A DNA stretch of 64,000 nucleotides from Pantoea sp. IMH (GTDB taxonomy: Bacteria; Pseudomonadota; Gammaproteobacteria; Enterobacterales; Enterobacteriaceae), in contig NZ_JFGT01000002.1 in NCBI RefSeq assembly GCF_000599885.1, positions 558,001-622,000 on the forward strand, in the 5' to 3' direction. Made by a program: the position numbers and the translations under genes. Within the stretch, counting starts at the first letter, position 1; each line of letters starts with the position of its first letter. This document shows positions 9,564-21,034 of the stretch, piece after piece. The notes below the pieces were generated by a model. The model was not told the origin of the DNA, ran no database searches, and was given only the letters and a program-made list of their open reading frames with translations.

Positions 9564-10331
9564 TCAGCCGTAGCGCCCGGTAATATAATCCTCCGTCCGC
9601 CGCTGCTTCGGCGCGGTAAAGATCGCATCCGTTTCGTCAAACTCCACCAGGCTGCCCTGATGCATAAACGCCGTGTAATCCGATACACGCGCCGCCTGCT
9701 GCATATTATGCGTCACCAGAATCAGGGTGAAGTGCTGCTTCAGCGTGCTCATCAGCTCTTCAATCACCAGCGTAGAGATGGGGTCCAGCGCCGAAGTGGG
9801 TTCGTCGAGGAGCAACACTTCAGGCTCGATGGCGATCGCTCTGGCGATCACCAGCCGCTGCTGTTGCCCGCTGGAAAGCGTCAGCGCATTCTGCCAGAGA
9901 TTATCTTTCACTTCGCTCCACAGCGCTGCCGCCCGCAGCGCCCGCTCGACCGTCTCATCCAGCACGCGGCGGTCGCGAACGCCCTGCAAGCGCAGTCCGT
10001 AGACCACATTTTCGTAGATGGTTTTAGGAAAGGGATTGGGACGCTGGAAAACCATGCCTACCCGGCGGCGGAGCGCGGAGAGATCCTGCCGTGGGTTCAG
10101 CACGCATTCCCCATTAAGCAGAATGCTGCCTTCGGTCCGGCAGTTATCGATCAAATCGTTCATGCGGTTAACAGATCGTAACAGCGTTGATTTTCCGCAG
10201 CCGGAAGGGCCAATCAGCGCGGTGATGCGGTTTTTCGGCACCGCCATGGTGATCCCGTTCAGCGCCTGCTTATCGCCATACCAGAGCGACACATTTTCCA
10301 GCACCAGGGCATTATCCAGCTCCTCAGGCAT
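9564..10331 (-). CDS. pstB: Phosphate ABC transporter ATP-binding protein PstB
   Basis: Cytoplasmic ATPase of a high-affinity phosphate importer, 255 residues (E. coli PstB 257). Walker [10 protein letters not shown] at about 39-47, the Q-loop region [16 protein letters not shown], signature LSSGQQQR, Walker [14 protein letters not shown] and switch His in [10 protein letters not shown]. It is the last gene of pstC-pstA-pstB, 22 bases after pstA. No phoU follows and no pstS precedes the set, unlike the main enterobacterial pstSCAB-phoU operon, so this is probably a second Pst system sharing a binding protein encoded elsewhere. Confidence 0.93.
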   Translation of the reverse strand: MPEELDNALVLENVSLWYGDKQALNGITMAVPKNRITALIGPSGCGKSTLLRSVNRMNDLIDNCRTEGSILLNGECVLNPRQDLSALRRRVGMVFQRPNPFPKTIYENVVYGLRLQGVRDRRVLDETVERALRAAALWSEVKDNLWQNALTLSSGQQQRLVIARAIAIEPEVLLLDEPTSALDPISTLVIEELMSTLKQHFTLILVTHNMQQAARVSDYTAFMHQGSLVEFDETDAIFTAPKQRRTEDYITGRYG

Positions 10332-10353
10332 TACAGTTCTCTCACAGTCAGGT

Positions 10354-12000
10354 TCAGTTCATCAGCGCGCGATAACGCTCGCGCAGGCGGTGACGTAGCC
10401 CCATCGCCAGCAGGTTAAGCGACAGAATAATAAGCACCAGCAGCAGCGCTGTGGCGAACACCAGCGGCCTGTCTGCCTGGGCATCGGGACTCTGAAAGGC
10501 CAGATCGTAGATCTGGAATCCAAGATGCATAAATTTGCGATCGAGATGCAGATAGGGGAAAACGGCATCAACCGGCAGTTCCGGTACCATTTTCACCACG
10601 CCCACCAGCATCAGCGGCGCGGTTTCGCCCGCTGCTCGAGCGACGGCGAGGATCAGGCCCGTCAGCATCGCCGGCACTGCCAGCGGCAGCGTGACGTGCC
10701 AGAGCGTTTCAGCCCGCGTCGCGCCCAGCGCCAGTGAGCCCTGTCGCAGCGACGGGGGAATGCGTGACAGCCCTTCTTCGGTGGCGACAATCACTACCGG
10801 CAGCGTCAACAACGCCAGCGTCAGTGAGGCCCACAGCAGCCCTGGTGTGCCAAATGTCGGCGCGGGAAGCGCAGAAGAAAAGAAGAGCTTGTCCAGACTG
10901 CCGCCGATCAGCCAGACGAAAAAGCCCAGGCCAAATACACCGTAAACGATTGACGGCACGCCCGCCAGATTCACCACGGCAATGCGGACCAGCCGGGTCA
11001 TCAGGCTGTTGCCGGCATACTCATGCAGCCAGATCGCCGCGATCACGCCAAGCGGCATCACCACCACCGACATCAGTAATACCATCAGCACGGTGCCGAA
11101 GATGGCGGGAAATACGCCATTGTTACCCAGGCTCTCTCCCGGCGAGTTGCTGACAAAATGCCAGATTTGATGCGCAAAATGCTGAAACTTTTCAGCGTAG
11201 CTCATGGTATTGGGTGACCAGGCTGCCAGGATCTGGGTCAGGGGAATATGGTGTTGCCGACCTGAAACATCGCGCAGCACCAGCACCGTATGTTCGCTTT
11301 CACTACTCAGTTCCTGCAACCGTTCGGCGCGCAGGGTGAACTGTCGCTGTAGCTCCGCGTTATCGGCCTGATAGATCGATTCCGCCTGGGCATTGTAGGC
11401 GTCTGTCTCCTGGAGCTGCTGCCGGCGTAAGGCAAGCTTGCGCATTTCGCCGTTGAGGCGTGCCATGCTGACCTGGCGCAGCGTATCCGCTTCCGCCTGC
11501 CGCTCGCGGGTTTGCCGGATACGCTCCTGTAACGTCAGCGCCAGATTTTTCGCCACCAGCGGCTGCCCCTTCTCCAGCAGGCCATCAAACCAGCCATAGG
11601 CCATGCCGCCCACGCGTCTTTGCAGAACAATCGCGCCCGCAGGCTGTTCTCGCTGAAGAATATTGCTGCTGAGTACGCTGTGAAAATCGGCGTCGGCAAA
11701 ATCCCGGTTGCCGGTTTTAATCAGGTAGCGGGTCACTTCCTCTGGCAGCGCCTCCGCGCCGGGCATGCCGCTGGAGACGAGCCGCTGCCGGGAGACCGTT
11801 TGCGACTGGGCAATTTCCCCCAGAAGCTGGGTTGTTCCCACCTTCTGCTGGAGAGTGAAAAGCGTTACCGGATGTGGCCAGAAATAGCGCAGTCCCTGCC
11901 AGCCCAGCAGCGCAATCAACAGCATAAAAGCGAGCAGGCTGACCGCGACAGCGCCGCCCGTCAGCCAGCGCCAGCGATCGTTTTGACGGGCCGCACTCAT
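10354..12000 (-). CDS. pstA: Phosphate ABC transporter permease PstA, long form
   Basis: 548-residue inner-membrane permease, far longer than E. coli PstA (296). One N-terminal membrane span (about residues 14-36) is followed by about 200 residues of hydrophilic, partly coiled-coil sequence rich in Gln, Arg and Glu ([15 protein letters not shown] region), then the usual six-span permease from about residue 285. The EAA-type loop is near [20 protein letters not shown]. This long architecture is known from Pseudomonas-type Pst permeases. It overlaps pstC by four bases (ATGA). Confidence 0.9.
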   Translation of the reverse strand: MSAARQNDRWRWLTGGAVAVSLLAFMLLIALLGWQGLRYFWPHPVTLFTLQQKVGTTQLLGEIAQSQTVSRQRLVSSGMPGAEALPEEVTRYLIKTGNRDFADADFHSVLSSNILQREQPAGAIVLQRRVGGMAYGWFDGLLEKGQPLVAKNLALTLQERIRQTRERQAEADTLRQVSMARLNGEMRKLALRRQQLQETDAYNAQAESIYQADNAELQRQFTLRAERLQELSSESEHTVLVLRDVSGRQHHIPLTQILAAWSPNTMSYAEKFQHFAHQIWHFVSNSPGESLGNNGVFPAIFGTVLMVLLMSVVVMPLGVIAAIWLHEYAGNSLMTRLVRIAVVNLAGVPSIVYGVFGLGFFVWLIGGSLDKLFFSSALPAPTFGTPGLLWASLTLALLTLPVVIVATEEGLSRIPPSLRQGSLALGATRAETLWHVTLPLAVPAMLTGLILAVARAAGETAPLMLVGVVKMVPELPVDAVFPYLHLDRKFMHLGFQIYDLAFQSPDAQADRPLVFATALLLVLIILSLNLLAMGLRHRLRERYRALMN

Positions 12001-14126
12001 CCCTGCCCCTCCAGCTGTCCGTATCGTCTGCGCAGCCGCTGGCGGATCAGCTCGGCCAGCGTATTGACGATAAGTGTGAATATCAGCAGCACCAAGGCGC
12101 TTAAAAACAGAATACGGTAATGCCCGCTACCGGCAGCCGCCTCCGGCATCTCAATCGCCACGTTAGCGGCGAGGCTACGTACGCCTTCTAACAGGCCGCC
12201 GTCGGTGACGGGCGTGTTGCCGGTTGCCATCAGCACAATCATGGTTTCGCCCAGCGCCCGGCCAAAACCGATCATCAGTGCGGCAAAAATGCCGGCAGAC
12301 GCGCCGGGCAGGACCACCCGCGTCAGCGTCTGCCAGGGCGTCGCGCCGAGCGCCAGCGATCCCTGTCCCAGCGACGCGGGTACGCTGAAAATGGCATCTT
12401 CTGCGAGGGTGAAAATCAACGGCACCAGCGCAAAGCCCATCGCCACGCCAGCAATCAGCAGGTTGCGCTGCTGGTAGTCCCCCAGCCGCTCAGCCAGCCG
12501 TTCACCGAAAAGCAGTTGCTCCACCTGCGGCAGCAGCCACAGGCAGGAAATGGTGGTCAGCAGCAGAAGCGGCAGCAACAGCCAGATTTCCCGGCCTTCC
12601 GCGCAAAGACGCCTGCGCCAGACCGGCGGCAGCCGCTGCGATGTCCAGCCACATAGCAGCAGGACGCCAGCCAGCGCCAGCGGCAGAAGAAGCACACCCA
12701 GCAGCCGATCCGCAAGCTGCGGTGCCAGCCACAATCCGGCGATCAGACCGATGACTACGCTGGGTAGCGCGCCCATCATCTCAATGGCGGGCTTAACCCA
12801 GCGCCGCAGACCCGGCGCCATAAACCAGGCGGTATACATCGCCGCGGCCAGCGCCAGCGGCGTGGCAAACAACATCGCCAGCGCCGCCGCTTTCAGGGTA
12901 CCAACCACCACAGGCACCAGGCTGAATTTTCCCTGGTAATCGTCGTTGGCCGAGGTGGACTGCCAGACATAATCTGGTGCAGGGTAGTGTTCGTACCAGA
13001 CTTTCTGCCACAGGCTTTTCCAGCTGATATCCGGCCAGGGATTGGTGAGCTTGATATGTTCCCAGCCATTCTGCCGTTCAATCAGCAGACCGTCGCCACG
13101 CGGCGCAAAGACCGCATTTTGTATGCCAGGTGCCAGCCGGTGCGAAAATATCGGCCCTTGCTGTTTACTGGCAAACAGCGTGAGTTCTCCCCCTTCGCCC
13201 AGCGTGGCAAAAACGCGGCGATGCGCTTCGCTGAACAGCCTGGCGCTGGCGGATGAACCGGCGAAATAGCGGATCTGCCGCAGGCGCGGGCCGGTTCCGG
13301 TGGCGATATCAAACCACTGAGCGATCCCCTTTTCATCCGCGATCAGCAGTGAACTGCCGCTGCTGAGCAGGATCATCGCTTGCGGTGAGGGCGTCAGCGT
13401 ATGGCTGTCCCGCAGTGACAGACCGTCCGGCGTTATCCGCCACACGCGCAATGTCTCTCCGGACAGGGCGAACAAAAGCTTACCGTCTGGTGTCAGCAGA
13501 AGCTGTTTCACCCCACGGCTGTCCACACTGAAGCTTAAGGGCGGCTGGGAAGTCTGAAACTGCTGAACGGTAATGCGCTCAGGGTTTGCCTGCGCCACCA
13601 GCCATTTTTGCGGGTCGGGATGCGCCAGGCTTAGCGGTGCCGTACGTAAGGCTGGCGCGGCCAGCGGCCTGTCTCCCAGCGGGAACTTCCAGCGCGGTTC
13701 GCTCCCGTGAAAATCGGGCTCCACCAGCAACATACCCGCTGCGCTGTTCAGCAGGACGCTACGGTTATCGGCGCTAACAGCAGCAACCGTGCTGCTGCCA
13801 ACCAGCGTTAACGGCGCGGAAGAAGATTGTCCGGCCAGCGGAATAAAATGCGCCTCGCCGCGCTCGTCAATGCGCCATCCCCACTGCTGTGCGTCATCCA
13901 TGCCCATGGCAATCGCAGGTCGCGTCTGAGCCAGCGCAATGGTCTGGCTGCCGCTGACAGAAGGCGAGACAAACAGCGGTACCACGACCCAGATCAGCCA
14001 GACAAACAGCAGCAGCATTACCAGCAGGATCGCCAGCCCACACGCCATGACGACGCGCCGGGTCAGCCGATCGATAAACCGGCGGCGGCCATCGTTAAAC
14101 TGTGCGGGAATGGGGGTTGAACTCAT
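11997..14126 (-). CDS. pstC: Phosphate ABC transporter permease PstC, long form
   Basis: 709-residue permease, more than twice the E. coli PstC length (319). A first membrane segment lies at about residues 27-50. A large periplasmic insertion (about 60-390) is rich in beta-strand-like repeats such as LLLTPDGKLLFALSGETLRV and may form a propeller-like domain. The membrane permease core follows from about 405 and contains EMMGALPSVVIGLIAGLWLA and LALGATPWQTLTRVVLPGA. It is the first gene of the pst set and divergent from ppk, linking phosphate uptake to polyphosphate storage. Regulation by PhoB is plausible but not shown directly. Confidence 0.9.
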   Translation of the reverse strand: MSSTPIPAQFNDGRRRFIDRLTRRVVMACGLAILLVMLLLFVWLIWVVVPLFVSPSVSGSQTIALAQTRPAIAMGMDDAQQWGWRIDERGEAHFIPLAGQSSSAPLTLVGSSTVAAVSADNRSVLLNSAAGMLLVEPDFHGSEPRWKFPLGDRPLAAPALRTAPLSLAHPDPQKWLVAQANPERITVQQFQTSQPPLSFSVDSRGVKQLLLTPDGKLLFALSGETLRVWRITPDGLSLRDSHTLTPSPQAMILLSSGSSLLIADEKGIAQWFDIATGTGPRLRQIRYFAGSSASARLFSEAHRRVFATLGEGGELTLFASKQQGPIFSHRLAPGIQNAVFAPRGDGLLIERQNGWEHIKLTNPWPDISWKSLWQKVWYEHYPAPDYVWQSTSANDDYQGKFSLVPVVVGTLKAAALAMLFATPLALAAAMYTAWFMAPGLRRWVKPAIEMMGALPSVVIGLIAGLWLAPQLADRLLGVLLLPLALAGVLLLCGWTSQRLPPVWRRRLCAEGREIWLLLPLLLLTTISCLWLLPQVEQLLFGERLAERLGDYQQRNLLIAGVAMGFALVPLIFTLAEDAIFSVPASLGQGSLALGATPWQTLTRVVLPGASAGIFAALMIGFGRALGETMIVLMATGNTPVTDGGLLEGVRSLAANVAIEMPEAAAGSGHYRILFLSALVLLIFTLIVNTLAELIRQRLRRRYGQLEGQG

Positions 14127-14213
14127 GCTTCAGGTCGCTTTCCTTTATGCCAGAAGCCGCTATGTTGCCCGTATGTGGTTAATAAGACAATCCACAATGT
14201 CCGTTGGACTTTG

Positions 14214-14231
14214 CTGCCATACTCTCGCCAT
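14214..14231 (+). promoter_or_regulatory. Possible Pho box between pstC and ppk
   Basis: CTGCCAT-ACTC-TCGCCAT resembles the PhoB direct repeat CTGTCAT-N4-CTGTCAT, with six matches in the first half and four in the second. It lies in the 168-base divergent region, 64 bases before ppk, and is oriented toward ppk. Weak by sequence; context (pst and ppk) is what makes it worth noting. Confidence 0.4.
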
Positions 14232-14294
14232 AATGAGGTGAGACAATGACCGGTCACAGGCAAATCAGGTCCTGAATCAGCATACGGAGTAAAA

Positions 14295-16355
14295 ATGGGT
14301 CAGGAAAAGCTGTATATAGAAAAAGAGTTAAGCTGGTTGTCCTTTAACGAACGCGTTTTACAGGAAGCGGCAGACAAAACCAATCCGCTGATTGAGCGCA
14401 TGCGTTTTCTGGGAATTTACTCCAATAACCTGGAAGAGTTTTATAAAGTCCGCTTCGCCGATCTGAAACGCCGCATTATCATCGGTGAGGAACAAGGGAC
14501 CTCCTCCCCTCCCCGCCACCTGCTCAATAAAATTCAGGCGCGGGTGCTGAAAGCGGACCAGGAGTTTGACGGGCTTTATAACGATCTCCTGCTGGAAATG
14601 GCGCGCAATCAGATCTTTTTGATTAACGAACGCCAGCTGTCACCAAATCAGCAGAGCTGGCTGCGGCACTATTTCAAACATGAACTCCGCCAGCATATTA
14701 CGCCTATCCTGATTAACCATGACACCGACCTGATCGAGTTCCTTAAGGATGATTACACCTATCTGGCGGTCGAGATCATTCGGGGTGAAGCGATCGATTA
14801 CGCGCTGCTTGAGATCCCTTCAGATAAGGTACCCCGCTTCGTTAATCTGCCGCCGGAAACGCCTCGCCGCCGTAAGCCGATGATTTTGCTTGATAACATC
14901 CTGCGCTACTGCCTGGGTGATATCTTTCGCGGCTTCTTTGACTACGACGCGCTGAATGCCTATTCGATGAAGATGACGCGCGACGCAGAGTACGATCTGG
15001 TGACGGAGATGGAGTCGAGTCTGCTCGAACTGATGTCCTCCAGCCTGAAGCAGCGTCTGACGGCGGAACCGGTCCGCTTCGTTTATCAGCGTGATATGCC
15101 GGATGCGATGGTTGAGATGCTGCGTAAGAAGCTGAATATCTCCAATTACGACTCCATCGTTCCCGGTGGGCGCTACCATAATTTTAAAGACTTCATCACT
15201 TTCCCGAATGTCGGCAAAGCCAATCTGGTGAACAAACCGCTGCCGCAGCTGCGCCACATCTGGTTCGATCGCTTCCGCAACGGCTTTGATGCCATCCGTA
15301 ACCGCGACGTGCTGCTCTATTATCCTTATCACACGTTTGAACACGTTCTGGAGCTGCTGCGCCAGGCCTCTTTCGATCCTTCTGTGCTGGCCATCAAGAT
15401 CAATATTTACCGCGTGGCCAAGAACTCCCGTATTATTGATGCGATGATCCACGCGGCCTATAACGGCAAAAAAGTGACCGTGGTGGTGGAGCTACAGGCG
15501 CGTTTTGATGAAGAAGCCAACATTCACTGGGCAAAACGGCTGACCGAAGCGGGCGTTCATGTGATTTTCTCGGCGCCTGGCCTTAAGATCCACGCCAAGC
15601 TGTTCCTGATTTCCCGCCGTGAGAACGGCGAGGTGGCGCGCTATGCCCATATCGGTACCGGGAATTTCAACGAAAAAACCGCGCGCATTTACACCGACTA
15701 CTCGTTGCTGACCGCCGACGCGCGCATCACCAATGAAGTTCGCCGCGTGTTTAATTTTATTGAGAACCCTTATCGCCCGGTCAGCTTTGAACATCTGATG
15801 GTGTCGCCACAGAATTCACGCCAGATGCTCTATCAGTTTATTGATAATGAGATCGCCAATGCCCAGAACGGTATTCCCGCGGCCATTACGCTCAAGATAA
15901 ACAACCTGGTCGACAAGGGCCTGGTTGACCGCCTCTATACCGCCTCCAGCGTGGGCGTGAAGGTGAATCTGCTGGTCCGGGGTATGTGTTCGCTTATCCC
16001 CAATCTGGTAGGCATCAGCGACAATATTCGCGTGATCAGCATTGTGGATCGCTATCTTGAACACGATCGCGTTTATATTTTTGAGAACGGTGGCGATAAA
16101 AAAGTCTTTCTCTCCTCCGCGGACTGGATGACGCGCAATATCGATTACCGCATTGAAGTGGCCGTCTCGGTACTTGACCCGATTCTGAAACAGCGCGTGC
16201 TGGATATTATTGCCATCCTCTTCAGTGATACGCTTAAGGCCCGCTTCGTAGACAAAGAGCTCAGTAACCGGTATGTTCCGCGCGGCAATCGCCGCAAGGT
16301 GCGCGCGCAGCTGGCTATTTACGATTACATTAAAACGCTGGAACAACCTGACTAA
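14295..16355 (+). CDS. ppk: Polyphosphate kinase Ppk
   Basis: Reversible ATP-polyphosphate phosphotransferase, 686 residues (E. coli 688), membrane-associated. The N-terminal domain begins [16 protein letters not shown]. The two catalytic His residues lie in HAKLFLI (about residue 433) and [13 protein letters not shown] (about residue 590), inside phospholipase-D-like folds. A good family-length ATG is preceded by ACGGAGTAAAA. It runs six bases ahead of ppx, forming the standard ppk-ppx operon, here extended by a tehB-like gene. Confidence 0.97.
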   Translation: MGQEKLYIEKELSWLSFNERVLQEAADKTNPLIERMRFLGIYSNNLEEFYKVRFADLKRRIIIGEEQGTSSPPRHLLNKIQARVLKADQEFDGLYNDLLLEMARNQIFLINERQLSPNQQSWLRHYFKHELRQHITPILINHDTDLIEFLKDDYTYLAVEIIRGEAIDYALLEIPSDKVPRFVNLPPETPRRRKPMILLDNILRYCLGDIFRGFFDYDALNAYSMKMTRDAEYDLVTEMESSLLELMSSSLKQRLTAEPVRFVYQRDMPDAMVEMLRKKLNISNYDSIVPGGRYHNFKDFITFPNVGKANLVNKPLPQLRHIWFDRFRNGFDAIRNRDVLLYYPYHTFEHVLELLRQASFDPSVLAIKINIYRVAKNSRIIDAMIHAAYNGKKVTVVVELQARFDEEANIHWAKRLTEAGVHVIFSAPGLKIHAKLFLISRRENGEVARYAHIGTGNFNEKTARIYTDYSLLTADARITNEVRRVFNFIENPYRPVSFEHLMVSPQNSRQMLYQFIDNEIANAQNGIPAAITLKINNLVDKGLVDRLYTASSVGVKVNLLVRGMCSLIPNLVGISDNIRVISIVDRYLEHDRVYIFENGGDKKVFLSSADWMTRNIDYRIEVAVSVLDPILKQRVLDIIAILFSDTLKARFVDKELSNRYVPRGNRRKVRAQLAIYDYIKTLEQPD

Positions 16356-16361
16356 CTCATT

Positions 16362-17894
16362 ATGCCAATAACCCAGAAAAATACGCCTAAACCGCAGGAG
16401 TTCGCCGCCATTGATTTAGGCTCGAACAGTTTCCATATGGTGATTGCCCGCGTGGTGGACGGCGCTATGCAGGTGCTCGGCAGATTAAAACAGCGGGTCC
16501 AGCTGGCCGATGGCCTGGATCATAATAACGTGCTGGGCGAAGAAGCCATCCAGCGCGGGCTGAGCTGCCTGGCGCTTTTTGCGGAACGTTTGCAGGGGTT
16601 CAGTCCGGCCAACGTGACTATCGTCGGCACCCATACGCTGCGCCAGGCGGTGAATGCCGAAGACTTTCTTCAGCGGGCGGCAGAAGTCATCCCCTACCCG
16701 ATTGAGGTGATTTCCGGCCATGAGGAAGCGCGTCTGATTTTTATGGGCGTGGCGCATACCCAGCCGGAAAAAGGGCGCAAGCTGGTTATCGACATCGGCG
16801 GAGGATCGACCGAGCTGGTGATTGGTGAGGATTTCGATCCCAAACTGGTGGAAAGCCGCCGGATGGGCTGCGTCAGCTTCGCCAATATTTACTTTCCGGC
16901 GGGCGTGATCACTAAAGACAATTTCCGGCGGGCGCGCCTGGCGGCGACGCAGAAGCTGGAAACGCTCGCCTGGCAGTACCGCCTGCAGGGCTGGCAGTAT
17001 GCGCTGGGCGCCTCTGGCACCATCAAGGCGGCCTGCGAAGTGCTGCAGGCAATGGGTGAAAAAGAGAAGCTGATTACCCCGGAGCGGCTGGAAAAGCTCT
17101 TTGATGAGGTGATCCGCTTTAAATCCTTCGATACGCTCAGCCTGCCGGGTCTTTCGGATGAACGTAAGGCGGTCTTTGTGCCTGGCCTCGCGATCCTCTG
17201 CGGCGTGTTTGACGCGCTCGCCATCCGTGAACTGCGCCTTTCCGATGGCGCCCTGCGGGAGGGGGTGCTCTATGAAATGGAAGGCCGTTTCCGCCATCAG
17301 GATATCCGCAGCCGGACCGCACAGAGCCTGGCGAACCATTACGCCATCGACAGCGATCAGGCTAAGCGCGTGCTGGACACGACCGAGCGGCTCTATCTGC
17401 AGTGGCGGGATCAGAATCCCAAACAGGCTAATCCACAGCTGGCTGCCCTGCTGAAATGGGCCGCGATGCTGCACGAGGTGGGCCTGACCATCAACCACAG
17501 TGGCCTGCAGCGCCATTCATCTTACATCCTGCAAAACACCAATATGCCCGGTTTTAATCAGGATCAACAAACGCTGCTCGCCACGCTGGTACGTTATCAC
17601 CGCAAAGGCGTGAAGCCCGATGATATGCCACGGCTGACGCTGTTTAAGAAAAAACAGTTCCTGCCGCTGATCTTCCTCCTCCGGCTGGGCGCGCTGTTGA
17701 ATAATCAGCGTCAGGCCACGTCCCGCCCTGAATCGCTGCGGCTGGAAACGGATGATGGTCACTGGACGCTGACTTTTCCGCAGGATTACTTCAGCCAGAA
17801 CACGCTGGTGCAGCTCGATCTTGAGCGCGAACAGCACTACTGGAAAGAGGTGACCGGCTGGCAACTGATGATTCAGGAAGAACCTAACGGATAA
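16362..17894 (+). CDS. ppx: Exopolyphosphatase Ppx
   Basis: Processive exopolyphosphatase/pppGpp phosphohydrolase of the ASKHA superfamily, 510 residues (E. coli 513). Phosphate-1 motif [17 protein letters not shown], phosphate-2 motif [15 protein letters not shown], then a C-terminal HD-like domain with [13 protein letters not shown] and LVRYHRKG. It sits six bases after ppk and three bases before the tehB-like gene, so all three are probably one transcript. It opposes Ppk and so sets the size of the polyphosphate pool. Confidence 0.96.
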   Translation: MPITQKNTPKPQEFAAIDLGSNSFHMVIARVVDGAMQVLGRLKQRVQLADGLDHNNVLGEEAIQRGLSCLALFAERLQGFSPANVTIVGTHTLRQAVNAEDFLQRAAEVIPYPIEVISGHEEARLIFMGVAHTQPEKGRKLVIDIGGGSTELVIGEDFDPKLVESRRMGCVSFANIYFPAGVITKDNFRRARLAATQKLETLAWQYRLQGWQYALGASGTIKAACEVLQAMGEKEKLITPERLEKLFDEVIRFKSFDTLSLPGLSDERKAVFVPGLAILCGVFDALAIRELRLSDGALREGVLYEMEGRFRHQDIRSRTAQSLANHYAIDSDQAKRVLDTTERLYLQWRDQNPKQANPQLAALLKWAAMLHEVGLTINHSGLQRHSSYILQNTNMPGFNQDQQTLLATLVRYHRKGVKPDDMPRLTLFKKKQFLPLIFLLRLGALLNNQRQATSRPESLRLETDDGHWTLTFPQDYFSQNTLVQLDLEREQHYWKEVTGWQLMIQEEPNG

Positions 17895-17896
17895 CT

Positions 17897-18505
17897 ATGA
17901 CCGCTTTACTCCCCGATAACTATTACACCGAAAAGTATCAGCTTACCGCCACGCACTCCGAAGTGGTTGACGCGGTGAAGCTGATCCCGCCAGGCCGCGC
18001 GCTCGATTTAGGCTGTGGCAATGGCCGCAACTCGCTCTACCTCAATCTGAAGGGGTTTGACGTGACGGCATGGGATCTGAATCCCGCAAGCCTGGCGCGT
18101 CTGGATCAGATCGTGGCGGCGGAAAAGCTCACCCGGATCGCGACGGCGCAGAAGGATCTCAATACGTTGCGCTTTAACGGTGCCTGGGATTTTGTGCTCT
18201 CAACGGTAGTGATGATGTTCCTGCAGCCGGAAACGATCCCGCAGCTGATTGCTGATATGCAGGCAAGTACGGTAAGAGGCGGCTATAACCTGATCGTCGC
18301 GGCGATGGACACTGAAGATTATCCCTGCGATCAGGGTTTTCCCTTCGCCTTCAAGTCTGGTGAGCTCAGTGATTATTACCGCAAATGGCACATCATTAAG
18401 TACAACGAGCATGTCGGCCAGCTGCATCGCACCGATGCGCAGGGCAACCGCATCCCCCTGCGTTTTGCCACGCTGCTGGCACAGAAAGAGCAGATCAAAG
18501 CCTGA
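17897..18505 (+). CDS. tehB: TehB-like SAM-dependent methyltransferase
   Basis: 202-residue class I methyltransferase closely resembling E. coli TehB (197), which uses S-adenosylmethionine to detoxify tellurite. SAM motif I is [15 protein letters not shown] (about residues 35-49), the acidic end of strand 2 is VTAWDLNP, and the TehB-typical [20 protein letters not shown] follows. It starts three bases after the ppx stop, an unusual location: in E. coli tehB follows tehA elsewhere. No tehA is in the window. The last 11 bases overlap the 3' end of the convergent yfgF. Substrate in vivo is inferred from family only. Confidence 0.88.
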   Translation: MTALLPDNYYTEKYQLTATHSEVVDAVKLIPPGRALDLGCGNGRNSLYLNLKGFDVTAWDLNPASLARLDQIVAAEKLTRIATAQKDLNTLRFNGAWDFVLSTVVMMFLQPETIPQLIADMQASTVRGGYNLIVAAMDTEDYPCDQGFPFAFKSGELSDYYRKWHIIKYNEHVGQLHRTDAQGNRIPLRFATLLAQKEQIKA

Positions 18506-20753
18506 CCGCAGAGGCCGGTTTACCGGCCTCTTTTTCCCTGAACCTTAGCAGCGCATCCAGCGAACGGGGTTCACCGATATGAAATCCCTGCAGGTAATCC
18601 ACGCCAAACTTCCGCAACTGTGCTTCCGCTTCCGCCGTCTCCACGCTTTTGGCGATAATCTGCATCCGCTTTAGTCTGGCAATCGCACAGATCGATTCAA
18701 TAATCTGATAATCCAGGCTGTTATCGAGCATATTGCGCACGAATTCTCCGTCTATCTTCAGCATATCGACCTGAATTTCTTTCAGCCTGGTATAGCTGGC
18801 GTAGCCGCGGCCAAAATCATCAATCGCCACCTTACAGCCCAGCGCGCGCAGCTGGGCAATCGCGCTATTTACCCAACGGGAGTCCGTCAGTACGGGCGAT
18901 TCTTCCAGCTCGATAATCAGCTGCCACGGCTCAATATTATAGGCCCGCAAAAAGTCCTCAATCTCTCTCACCAGCTGTGGGCGGCAGAGGCTGGCGGCAA
19001 ACAGATTGATGGCGATCCTGACGCCAGGCAGCGTTTCCCGGTGGCGATCGATAAAGGCCAGGCTATGCTGGATAACCCAGCGATCAAGCTCCCATGTCAG
19101 CCCAAACTCATTGACGACAGGTACAAAGCCGGCGGGTTTTACCCATTCGCCGTCGCTGTTTTCCATACGCAGCAGGATTTCATAATAGTCGTCTCCGCGA
19201 AGGCCACGGATTTCCTGCGCCAACAGATGAAAACCGTCATGGCGCAGCGCGCGCTGGATCTCATTAAGCAGCGCAATTTTGTCGTTAACCTGGCGCTGCA
19301 CCAGCCTGGGATTATTCTGCTGAAGATGTTCCACCTGCCCGCTTCTGAGGGCATTTTCAGCCAGGGTACCCAACTCGCCGAGCAGCTCATGCAGGTGGTT
19401 AAACGGTGGCCGCACACCGCAGTAGCTTATTCCCACCGCCGGATGGATCGGAAGTCCGTCCCAGGTAAGATGAAAATCTCTCAGCCGCACGGCTATTCTG
19501 TCAATCCTTGCCAGATGTCCCTCATGATCAAGCCTTATCACCAGATCGACGCCCGGGAGCTGATAGACCTTCTCGCCAGGCAGAAGATCGGGCACCAAAT
19601 GGCTCGCCAGGCTGCGTTCGTACTGAATACGCATTTGCAGACCGTAGGTTCTGCTCAGGCGATCCAGTTCAGGTATGCTGAGAAAACAGAGCGTGGACGG
19701 TGAAGCCTGCGCCAGCGCCTGTTTCAGCGCACGCAGATTGGGCAACCCCATCACCGGATCGATCAGCGCCATCCTTTTCGCTTTGCTGAGCGCATGACGC
19801 TGACGCGTGCTGATGGAGGCCATCAGCAAAATGGTCAGGGTGAACACCAGCAGATTTGCTGACATCACCGCGAGATGATAGGGATCGGTGACCGGACTAA
19901 GGAAGCGATCGCGCAGCTGATAAAGCAGCAGCAGAAGCAGCGCCCAGCTGATCGAGGTAAAGAGATAGCCAAAGCGCAGAGCTGACCAGAGCATCAGCGG
20001 CAGCAGCAGCGGCAAACCATAATCCGTCGCCAGCAGACTTTGCTCACCGTCATCAAACTGGAGCAGCAAGCCCAGCAAAAAAATGACCAGGCAGCCCCAG
20101 ACAATAAATTCATGCCCCCGGACTTCCAGCGCCAGCTGCTTTCTGATCCGGACATAAATGACCTGCAGGAAACCGGGGTTGCGCAGGCAGCGGATCACAA
20201 AATAGCAGAGCTGAATCATGGTCAGGCAGGAGAGCAGCACAGACTGGTAGTTGAGCAGCATGGAAAGCGAAAAAGCGTTGCGGAAAAATACCGAACGGCT
20301 GAGCGGCAGCAGCCCGACAGCGGCAAGGAGCTGCAAAAGTAGCGTCAGCAGCGTCGGGATGAGAAAAGCCAGCCAGAACAGACGCACCGGCATCAGCTTC
20401 AGCTCGCCGTAATCAACGCACCAGCGGCGTCCTGACTGCATCCTGTATCCGCCCCAGCCGCTGACCAGTACGAACAGGTACACACCGATTATCAGCGTCG
20501 CCGTACCCGGCGGATAGCGATGAAAAAAGTAGACGATAAGCGCCAGCACGATGCCCGGAAACGCGCGCCAGTCATAAACAAGCAGCATCGCAACCAACAT
20601 CGCCAGCGGCAGATAGATCAGATAGACGTAACCTTCAGGCATCCAGAGCCGGACAGAGAGCAGAACGGAAAGCGGCATTAAGGTCAGAGGCAGAAAGAGA
20701 GGTAGCCCCCAGGTGTGCTTACTAAAGCGTTTAAGCCAGGCGGTAATTTTCAT
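18495..20753 (-). CDS. yfgF: Cyclic-di-GMP phosphodiesterase YfgF
   Basis: 752-residue inner-membrane protein (E. coli YfgF 747). About ten hydrophobic spans of the MASE1 sensor type fill residues 15-315. A degenerate GGDEF domain follows (the active-site position reads [11 protein letters not shown], so no cyclase activity), then a C-terminal EAL domain from about 490. EAL motifs seen: [33 protein letters not shown] and LKIDGEFV. The final catalytic loop, usually EGVE, reads KSVE here. The E. coli protein is a phosphodiesterase important in anaerobic oxidative stress; activity here may be altered by the Glu to Lys change. Confidence 0.92.
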   Translation of the reverse strand: MKITAWLKRFSKHTWGLPLFLPLTLMPLSVLLSVRLWMPEGYVYLIYLPLAMLVAMLLVYDWRAFPGIVLALIVYFFHRYPPGTATLIIGVYLFVLVSGWGGYRMQSGRRWCVDYGELKLMPVRLFWLAFLIPTLLTLLLQLLAAVGLLPLSRSVFFRNAFSLSMLLNYQSVLLSCLTMIQLCYFVIRCLRNPGFLQVIYVRIRKQLALEVRGHEFIVWGCLVIFLLGLLLQFDDGEQSLLATDYGLPLLLPLMLWSALRFGYLFTSISWALLLLLLYQLRDRFLSPVTDPYHLAVMSANLLVFTLTILLMASISTRQRHALSKAKRMALIDPVMGLPNLRALKQALAQASPSTLCFLSIPELDRLSRTYGLQMRIQYERSLASHLVPDLLPGEKVYQLPGVDLVIRLDHEGHLARIDRIAVRLRDFHLTWDGLPIHPAVGISYCGVRPPFNHLHELLGELGTLAENALRSGQVEHLQQNNPRLVQRQVNDKIALLNEIQRALRHDGFHLLAQEIRGLRGDDYYEILLRMENSDGEWVKPAGFVPVVNEFGLTWELDRWVIQHSLAFIDRHRETLPGVRIAINLFAASLCRPQLVREIEDFLRAYNIEPWQLIIELEESPVLTDSRWVNSAIAQLRALGCKVAIDDFGRGYASYTRLKEIQVDMLKIDGEFVRNMLDNSLDYQIIESICAIARLKRMQIIAKSVETAEAEAQLRKFGVDYLQGFHIGEPRSLDALLRFREKEAGKPASAVRL
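18511..18535 (+). terminator. Terminator of the ppk-ppx-tehB operon, inside yfgF
   Basis: GAGGCCGG-TTTA-CCGGCCTC stem followed by TTTTT, six bases after the tehB stop. The same bases encode the last residues of YfgF on the other strand, so one stretch serves as coding sequence and as a terminator. Confidence 0.85.
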
Positions 20754-21034
20754 GTAATCCGGTCCTGAATAACATTCCTGAAGCGGCTCTCCGGCAAAGG
20801 TGATGAATCATTTTGCCGCAATAGTATGCATAACCGGCGGGCAGTAATTGATCCAGGACAAAAATCAGGCCGCTTTTGCCCTTAACGGAAATCTCGTTCA
20901 GGAAAGCGTTAGTCTCAGGCCGTCACACTCGTGGCTTATTGCCTTGTATGACTTCAGCCGCCAAAACGTTGACCTTGTCACGCGGCTGTGCGTAAATTGC
21001 ACTATCGCCTTCGGGCTTACCTCAGGAACACCGC

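Noticed and set aside
16485-17516. 343-codon open frame antisense to ppx
   Set aside because: Shadow of ppx, no family resemblance, no start signal.
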